Assembly (NCBI GenBank): GCA_963823675.1 | Contig: CAWGMT010000012.1 | Coordinates: forward strand, 1,922,001-1,986,000 | Direction: 5' to 3' | Source of the DNA: CAWGMT01 sp963823675 | GTDB lineage: Bacteria; Planctomycetota; Planctomycetia; Isosphaerales; Isosphaeraceae | Length of the DNA stretch: 64,000 bases | In this document: one piece after another, positions 58,040 through 64,000 of the stretch | Position numbering within the stretch: the first letter of the stretch is position 1 | Layout: each line of letters starts with the position of its first letter | Program-made: the position numbers and the translations under genes | The notes under the pieces: generated by a model | Database searches by the model: none | Seen by the model: the letters and a program-made list of their open reading frames with translations, nothing else | Told to the model about the DNA's origin: nothing

Positions 58040-59364
58040 TCAATGCCGGCGCGGGACCATGTGCAAGAGCGTCTGTGGACTTTCATACAAGATCGCCCGC
58101 GCAAACGCCAGCGCCCTGGCCCGATCAAACTGTCCGAGCTCGATCCGCTCGGCCATGACCCGCGCCATGATCCGGCGCACCAGGGCGGCCTTGGCATACG
58201 TCCATTCCGCACAGTACGCATCCGAAAAGAAACCGATTTGCTTGCTGGAGGGAACCATCTCCAGCCGTTCGCGCATGACCTGGGCAATCGCGTCCGGAAA
58301 GAAATTGTGCCACCAGAAGCCCGCCAGGCTCAGGTTGGGCAGTTCCCGCGCCAGCGTGCACATCGATTGGTTGGCATGGCGGCTGGAAAGGAAACACTGA
58401 AACCGCAGTCTCGGGTGGCGGCCGATCATCGCGGCAACCTGGCCGATCGTCCGCTGCGCAAGCCGGCTGGCAGTCTCAAACGGCAACGGCTCGGCGCCGA
58501 AGCTGAACTGAAAGACGATCGCCTGGTCCTGAGATTCCAGGGCCGAGAGAAACGCTTCATTCACGTAAGACGCATAGCAGTCGCGCTCGAGAAACCCAGC
58601 CCGATCCCGGCGCGCCAGGCGCGCTCCATCTCGTCATTCGTGACGGGGCGGTAGTCGATATCGGTCGAGAGATGGGTCGCCGTGGAAAGGATCCGGCCGT
58701 AGGGAATGCTCGTGACGTAATGGTCGACGGCCGCGTGCACGTCGGCAAGCGTCCGGATCACTCGCTCCGTTGGCGGCCGCACGCCCGCCCCGATCGGCGC
58801 GGGACTTTCGGGCTTCCTCCCCCAGCAGCGCTCGAGCTCATAAAGCGCCGTGTCGAATTCGCCCCACTGGCAGCGCGTGAAGAAGCCCCACTCCAGGGCG
58901 TACTGAAGCCGTTCGTCGTCCTCGCCGCCGCCACGCCGGGCCAGCTCTGTTCCAGTGCGATTGATTCCCGCCCGGTCGAGGACCGCGTGCGCCCATGCGC
59001 GATCGTCGGCCCGTTCACGGATCATGCCGTCGAGCGTTCGCCAGTTGGACTGGTCGATGGGATCGTGCCACGCATAGAGGTCCTCGAGGATGATCCGCAC
59101 GCCCCAGAACGAGCTGGTATTCTGGATGTGCTTGAGATAGGGGATGGCTTCCTTGATGCGCGCATGGGCTTCGCCTTCGTCGGCCCAGGCGGGGAACTGG
59201 GTCAACCGGGCGCCAGTCGGGCAGCCCGCGGCATACAGGTCGCTGACGACCATGTGATAGAGGAGTACATCGTGCAAGCCGCGGGCAGCCAGCTTGCCAC
59301 CGACAAGGTGCGTGTGCACATCCAGAATCGGGATTTCGCCCAGCTCGACTTCCAGGCTATCCAT
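58040..59364 (-). CDS. uronate-isomerase-like amidohydrolase-superfamily protein (one frameshift)
   Basis: Start MDSLEVELGEIPILDVHTHL at 59364 with GGAGAGG upstream; HTH gives the H-x-H metal motif. The frame changes near 58597 (GLGFLERDCYASYVNEAF replaces GLGFSSATAMRLT). The second half has VFQFSFGAEP, FLSSRHANQSM, GFWWHNFFPD and SDAYCAEWTYAK, a pattern matching glucuronate isomerase (UxaC)-like barrels. No other uronate pathway gene is near, so substrate is unknown. About 441 residues. Confidence 0.8.
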
Positions 59365-59443
59365 GACCGCCTCTCCGCTGTCGCGGCACGAAGGTGGCCC
59401 AAACGTGGGCACCTTGGGGTTGGGACGCAGATGGCTTCCCGGA

Positions 59444-59476
59444 ATTGTCGCCTTTCGCTCCGCGAAAGGCGACAAT
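59444..59476. repeat. REP-like hairpin, copy 1
   Basis: ATTGTCGCCTTTCGC and GCGAAAGGCGACAAT pair perfectly around TCC. A diverged second copy lies at 63166-63202. Confidence 0.85.
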
Positions 59477-59587
59477 GATTTTCGCCCGCCGCGCCGTGCG
59501 CTTGAGCCCCACTATACCGGTTCACTGCACGCGCATGAAGGCCCCTGCCCCATTCGCGGGTAAGCACGGCCGCCGCGGACGAAAGCG

Positions 59588-59945
59588 GTGGGTTCGGTCC
59601 GTCGCGAGGACTGTGGGTTGGGTGGGTTCAAGATGAGTTGGGTTCGGTCCGTCGCCCGTCTTGGGCTCGATCCGGCGCTCATCTTGGGTTCGGTCCGTCG
59701 CGGGTCTTGGGTTCGGTCCGTCGCGGGCGCATTTTTGTGTTGCGCTATTTGCCAGCCCCGAAGGGGCAACCTCATGTCAGCCCAGGGCAACGCCTTGGGT
59801 AAAGAGCGAATATCAAATGAGACTCTCGAGCCCTGTAAGGGCGGCACAATCGAACGGATGTTTCGCCCTTTCAGGGCTCCGGCGCTTTGGTAGACACCCC
59901 CGTACCCAGGGCGTTGCCCTCGTCGTTCCACACAAGTTTTCGTCA
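59588..59945. repeat. cluster of dispersed short repeats, left of transposase
   Basis: GGTTCGGTCCGTCGC occurs four times between 59588 and 59722. At 59905-59940 a block (CAGGGCGTTGCCCTCGTCG and onward to CACAAGTT) has an inverted relative at 61855-61893 on the other side of the transposase gene. Confidence 0.75.
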
Positions 59946-60080
59946 TTCTGGACAATTTAGGAAATACAGAGAATATCATGTGATATTGCCAGTCTGGAAC
60001 ATCCGGGTTAGCTTCTCCCCACCTGGCACGACGCACAGGCCGGAGAGCCCGCCGCTCGGTCTTCGCCATCGGATGGTCCT

Positions 60081-61578
60081 ATGCAAGAATGGATTCTCCA
60101 AGAAGCGGCCACAGCCGACTTCAGTGACGAGCGCCTCGACCGACGATTTCGGATCGTCCTCGATACGATGAGCGAAAAGCCGTCCCTGAAATTCCCCGCC
60201 GGCTGCAATGGCCGCAAGGAAATGGAGGCGGCCTACCGATTCCTCGACAACGATAAGGTCGAGAAGGAAAAAGTCTTCGCCCCGCACCTGAGCGCCACCT
60301 TGGAGCGAATCCGCGCGGAAAAGGTTGTGCTGATTCCTCAGGACACGACCGAACTCGACGTCACTCGGCCTAACGAGATCATGGTGGGAGCTGGACCGCT
60401 TAACGACGAGTCGCGCGTGGGGTTTTTCGACCATGCGCTCCTCGCCTACACGCCCGAGGGGGTCCCACTGGGGGTGGTTGCGGCGGAGATTTGGGCGCGG
60501 GACTTCGACGGCTTCGACAAGAGCGCCGACCAAAAGCGGGCCGAGCGCCGCGCCAAGTCGATCGAAGAGAAGGAGAGCCATCGCTGGCTGGCGGGATACC
60601 GCGAAGCGTGCCGCGTTGCGCAGGAGCGCCGGACACGCTCGTCGTTTGTCTCTCCGACAGCGAGGGGGACATCTATGAGTGCGTCTTGGAGGGCCAAAAG
60701 GAAACGGACGGTCCCCAGGCCGATTGGATTTTTCGGGCCTGTCAGGACCGCGCCTTGATCGTGGACGACGGCGCGCCCCCCGATTGCCCGACGAAGCTGC
60801 GTGCTCGACTTGCGAGCACCCCGATCCTCAGCCACCTGACGGTTCATGCCCGAGAGCGGCAGCCCAAATCGAAGGACAATCGCAAACGGAAGCAAGCCCG
60901 AGAGGCGCGCACGGCTGAACTGACGGTTCAAGCGGCGCGGGTGAAGCTCGCGGGCCCGACCGTCCGGGAGGTAAGCTGCCCGACATCGAGGTCAACTGCG
61001 TGCTGGTTACCGAGCCCAACCCACCCGAAGGTGCAGAGCCGATCGAATGGGTGCTGCTGACCAGTTTGCCGATCGATACGGTTGAGCAAGTGCTCACAAT
61101 CATCAAATTCTACTGCGGCCGTTGGGGGATCGAGATCTATTTCCGGATTCTCAAATCCGGCTGCAAGGTCGAGGAGTCCCAGTTGCATACTGCCGAGCGA
61201 TTCTTGCCCTACCTGGCGTTGTGCATGATCGTCGCGTGGCGTATCCAGTACCTGGTGATGCTTGGCCGGGAATGCCCGGATCTGCCCTGTGACATTGCTT
61301 TCGACGACGATGAATGGAAGACGGCGTACGCGGTTGTCAAAAACCAACCGCCTCCCAAGAAACCTCCGTCGCTCAAAATGATGATCAGTCTGGTGGCATC
61401 GTTGGGAGGGTACCTGGGACGCAAGGGAGACGGGGAACCCGGGCCGAAGGCCCTTTGGGTCGGCCTCCAGCGTTTGACAGATCTGGTCCGCGGATGGCGC
61501 GCTTTCGCCCGGCACGGCGACGTCCAAGCCGATGCGGTTCCGGCAGCCGAGCCACCGGCAGGCCAGCCACCGGGCTGA
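60081..61578 (+). pseudogene. IS4/Tn5-type transposase (two frameshifts)
   Basis: Starts MQEWILQEAATADFSDERLD, the Tn5-type N-terminal DNA-binding region (RRFRIVLDTMSEKPSLKFP, EMEAAYRFLDN). The first catalytic Asp is in PQDTTELD. A frame change near 60627 gives TLVVCLSDSEGDIYECV (second Asp). A second change near 60957 gives GGKLPDIEVNCVLVTE, and the Glu is in YCGRWGIEIYFRILKSGCKVEE. The catalytic triad is complete in the joined protein of about 498 residues. Terminal inverted repeats were not identified. Likely inactive, or affected by base-call errors. Confidence 0.88.
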
Positions 61579-62225
61579 GTGTCGGTTTTGCGTCCGGCCT
61601 GACCTGGGGCTGATCGCGCCGGCGGCGGATGGGCTGCTTTCAACCAAAAGTTGCACCACCCTCGGCGAATTAGCCAAACCCCTCACCCCTCCTGACAAGC
61701 CCGACCGTCTGGCGCACGGCCAACATCGCCTGGGCCACAGCCTTTGCGCGCCGCCACGGGCGTGGCCACGCTCCGCGTTCATACCACCGGGTCCCATTCC
61801 GCGCCCACCTGTTCGGTTCGGGATCTTTGAAGCGGGGCTCCGCGGCCCGCGCGAACTTGTGTGGAACGACGAGGGCGTTGCCCTGGGCTGGTTTGTCACG
61901 GCCCCTGCGGGTCAAGTCCGGAAACAGCGCGACACCAAAACAGGCGCATTGGGCTCGGTTCGTCACGAGCCCGGCGCGTTCGGTTCGGTGCAGCGCGTTG
62001 CGCTCGGTTCGTCACGAGCCCGGTGGGTTCGGTTCGGCGCAGGCGCGTTGCGCTCGGTTCGTCACGAGCTCGGTGGGTTCGGTCCGTCGTGGGCGTGTTG
62101 GGTTCGCCCCAAGGGCCACCTATTCAACCAATACCTTCAGGCTTGCTATGTTCGGTCCCTTGCTCGTCCTGATTCGACGCCGTTTCAGCGTCGTTGCTTG
62201 CACTCCAAGCCTGCGGACCTGGCCC
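61579..62225. other. intergenic, repeat-rich
   Basis: No recognisable gene. Contains the repeat cluster at 61855-62110. Confidence 0.5.
61855..62110. repeat. cluster of dispersed short repeats, right of transposase
   Basis: Three copies of GCTCGGTTCGTCACGAGC-type hairpins (about 61957-62075) and related GGGTTCGGTTCGGCGC units follow the inverted relative of the 59905 block. They belong to the same family as the motif at 59588-59722 and the repeat within 32585-32745. Confidence 0.75.
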
Positions 62226-63008
62226 TTACGGCTTAACCGTGACGTACGGATGCTTCGAGCCGGTCTTACCGTCGCCCGTTCGATGGTCAATTTTGAAACC
62301 GTCTAATGAACACACAAGTTCCGAAAGCTTCTTGAAGCCGTAGGTTCTCGAGTCGAACGAGGGAGAAAGTTTTAAGAGCTGACTTCCGAGTGCGCCTAAC
62401 GTTACCCATCCCCCTTCGGGCGCGAGGGCATCGTAGGCTGAGCGTATGAGCTTGATTTGTTGTGGCCCGAGTGCATGCACACCCTTCGCGGCCGAGGCCG
62501 CGGCGGTCTGAGCACCGACGGGCTTTGGTCTGCTCGCGGGCTGCTCCTCGACTTCTTCTTGTATCAGGTTCTCGACGTAGATGAACCGATCGCAAGCCCT
62601 GACGAACGGTTCAGGAGTTTTCTTTTCGCCAAAGCCGTAGACGCTAAGCCCTGATTCACGTATTCGACATGCCAAACGGGTAAAATCGCTATCACTCGAG
62701 ACGATGCAGAAGCCGTCAACATTCCCCGAGTGGAGCAGGTCCATCGCATCGATGATCAATGCGCTGTCACTAGCGTTCTTTCCGGTGGTATATCCGAATT
62801 GCTGAATCGGCTGGATTGCGAATTTGTTGAGGCTGTCCTTCCAGGACGCTAGGTTTGGCGTGGTCCAATTCCCGTAGATTCTTTTCACATTCGCGGTACC
62901 GTATTTCGCAACCTCATTCAACAGAGGCTCGATTAGCCGTGCGCTCGCGTTTTCAGCATCGATCAGTACGGCGAGCCGTATTGTCTGCGACCGCGTAAGG
63001 GGCGGCAT
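62226..63008 (-). CDS. NYN (LabA/PIN-like) domain protein with OST-HTH/LOTUS domain
   Basis: A 260-residue protein with AAGGAG ahead of the ATG. The NYN nuclease-fold domain (residues about 8-150) has the acidic residues in LAVLIDAENAS, GKNASDSALIIDAMDLLH and IVSSDSDFTRLA. The C-terminal 80 residues (QQIKLIRSAYDALAPEGGWVTLGALGSQLLKLSPSFDSRTYGF) match the OST-HTH/LOTUS RNA-binding domain. By family this is a likely RNA-processing protein. Intact frame, single gene. Confidence 0.93.
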   Translation of the reverse strand: MPPLTRSQTIRLAVLIDAENASARLIEPLLNEVAKYGTANVKRIYGNWTTPNLASWKDSLNKFAIQPIQQFGYTTGKNASDSALIIDAMDLLHSGNVDGFCIVSSDSDFTRLACRIRESGLSVYGFGEKKTPEPFVRACDRFIYVENLIQEEVEEQPASRPKPVGAQTAAASAAKGVHALGPQQIKLIRSAYDALAPEGGWVTLGALGSQLLKLSPSFDSRTYGFKKLSELVCSLDGFKIDHRTGDGKTGSKHPYVTVKP

Positions 63009-63559
63009 CCGTTATCTCCTTGGGCCGAAACTCAGGGACCGCATCCGGCGCAGAACAGCAAGACGTCGTCCACCCCGACACCCGCTAAAGTTCGACGATG
63101 CGCCGCGCTTTATTCTGCTCGTTCGGGCTGCGGGGTGCTACACACCTCGTCAAATAACTTCCCGGAAAAGCCATCTTTCGCTCGGCGAAAGGCAACAATT
63201 TTTTGTCGCGCAGTGCATTGGCGAACCGGCGCGATGGGCTCGAGGCACGGCGTCGTCCGCGCCGATCCGACATTCATCCTTGAGCCATCATGCTTTCGTC
63301 ATTGCCGGCAACGGCGGCATGACCAGACACTCATCCTTCCTCCTTTCGCCCGCCCCCCTCCGTGCCGGTATTCTTGCGTCATTTGCGTCAACAGCGTCAC
63401 GGCCTTGCCGGGCAACGAGTTACGACGACCGTTTTTAAATGATTTGCGCCTACTTATGCGTCACGAGGAGTCGGGAGCGGTGACAGAGGGCTAGCTGATG
63501 AAGGATCAAGGATCAGCCGGAACGGCGAAACGGATTGGGCTTTATTCATCCCTCATCCC
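63009..63559. other. intergenic with REP copy and microsatellite
   Basis: No gene found. Includes a diverged REP hairpin at 63166-63202 (CATCTTTCGCTCGGCGAAAGGCAAC) and a CATCCCT heptamer run that begins at 63547. Confidence 0.5.
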
Positions 63560-63580
63560 TCATCCCTCATCCTTCATCAT
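63547..63580. repeat. CATCCCT heptamer microsatellite
   Basis: Four to five copies of CATCCCT or CATCCTT. It overlaps the 3' end of the gene at 63560 and is related to the AAGGATG run at 36640-36667 (same unit on the other strand). Confidence 0.8.
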
Positions 63581-64000
63581 GGTCCCGCCGCCCTCGTTCG
63601 GATCCAGCGACAGCCTAATAAGCCGCCCGCTTCGCTGGCGATCGAATTCGACGATTATCCCAATCATGCGGAGCTGGGGGGCCAGGCGGCGCAGGACGAT
63701 CGAAAGAGTGCGCGCACTCTTGGGCCATTGGGCTGACCTCTTGATCTCCCGCGGGGCGAACCCTCTCAAAAGCGCGAGTAGCTCTGACGCGGTTTCTTCC
63801 ATGGGCCTGGCGAAATACTCCAGGAGCGCCGGACCGCCTCGGCGACCGGAGAGTCGCCCAAGGCCGACGAGCAGGCCTCGCGCCGGTTGGCCTTGTACTT
63901 TGCCAGGAACGAGCCCGCCTCCCAGCCCAGGCCGCGGCTGACGGCCTCTCCCCACTGGGCGAAATCCGCCATGCGCGGCAGGGCCGTTACTTCGACTTTG
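63560..64000 (-). CDS. C-terminal part of a helicase/primase-like mobile-element protein (partial, one frameshift)
   Basis: The frame is open at the right edge (KVEVTALPRMADFAQWGEAV). MADFAQWGEAVSRGLGWEAGSFLAKYKANRRE is followed, after a frame change near 63830, by LLEYFARPMEETASELLALLRG...KRSAQWPKSARTLSIVLRRLAPQLRMIGIIVEF. This is the C-terminal domain seen after AAA/helicase or primase-type domains in phage- and plasmid-derived proteins ('RMADF...W', 'WPKS...LS..LRR..P.LR..GI.VEF'). The N-terminal part lies outside the window. Confidence 0.6.
   Translation of the reverse strand, partial: QSRSNGPAAHGGFRPVGRGRQPRPGLGGGLVPGKVQGQPARGLLVGLGRLSGRRGGPALLEYFARPMEETASELLALLRGFAPREIKRSAQWPKSARTLSIVLRRLAPQLRMIGIIVEFDRQRSGRLIRLSLDPNEGGGTMMKDEG

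Larger units (their letters stand above)
59365..60080. other. repeat-rich intergenic region
   Basis: No gene. Holds a REP-like hairpin (59444-59476), four copies of a GGTTCGGTCCGTCGC motif (59588-59722) and several short palindromes built on AGCCCTG/CAGGGC (59745-59945), listed separately where possible. Confidence 0.6.

Overview
The window comes from a high-GC planctomycete, most likely of the Isosphaeraceae/Gemmatales type. The evidence is the gene content: ECF sigma factors paired with Hanks-type Ser/Thr kinases that carry WD40 or TPR sensor domains, a DUF1559 prepilin-like protein, a PEP-CTERM protein, right-handed beta-helix surface proteins with a planctomycete N-terminal LExRxLLS-type signature, TPR-CRTAC1 (FG-GAP/ASPIC-UnbV) proteins, Tat-exported Gfo/Idh/MocA oxidoreductases, and many small hairpin and microsatellite repeats.

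Layout. 0-8.3 kb: the start of a kinase running off the left edge, a beta-propeller remnant, a membrane protein, a PEP-CTERM protein, and a broken ECF sigma factor followed by a kinase-WD40 gene. 8.3-11.1 kb: two minus-strand surface proteins that share a duplicated upstream module. 11.5-31.4 kb: an accessory region punctuated by three partial copies of the 3' half of tRNA-Val(UAC), ending at the intact tRNA gene at 31.35-31.42 kb. The copies cut it into three segments. The first (11.6-17.1 kb) holds a beta-helix protein, an ECF sigma factor and a kinase-TPR gene. The second (17.2-26.1 kb) holds an IS630-type element, a small zinc-ribbon protein, several nuclease-fold proteins, a trypsin-like protease operon, a three-gene operon with a restriction-like nuclease, and two small accessory proteins. 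The third (26.2-31.3 kb) holds an ECF sigma factor, a heavily frameshifted kinase-TPR gene and the stump of a second kinase.

31.5-36.6 kb, minus strand: two membrane-anchored unknowns, then a compact operon of an enolase-superfamily N-acylamino-acid racemase, an M20 deacylase and a GNAT acyltransferase, which matches the known N-succinyl route for converting D- to L-amino acids. 37.1-39.7 kb: a Tat-exported oxidoreductase coupled to a DUF5009/HGSNAT-like membrane protein, flanked by inverted hexamer repeats. 39.9-53 kb: three paralogous TPR-CRTAC1 genes, a TPR-multiheme cytochrome c, a small lipoprotein and a DUF1559 protein. 53-59.4 kb: a minus-strand series of uronate-isomerase-like protein, PolX, DUF2203, Cmk, PlsC-like acyltransferase and Tat-exported TIM-barrel isomerase, leading into the third TPR-CRTAC1 gene. 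59.4-64 kb: dispersed repeats, a broken Tn5/IS4-type transposase, a NYN-LOTUS protein and the tail of a helicase/primase-like gene running off the right edge.

A recurring feature is single-base frameshifts in conserved genes (about 35 sites). Several are restored exactly by removing or adding one base in a short homopolymer, so many are probably assembly errors; coordinates for those genes are given for the reconstructed full-length gene. The best candidate for undescribed biology is the nuclease/protease gene set at 18.8-25.0 kb between the tRNA-Val fragments.
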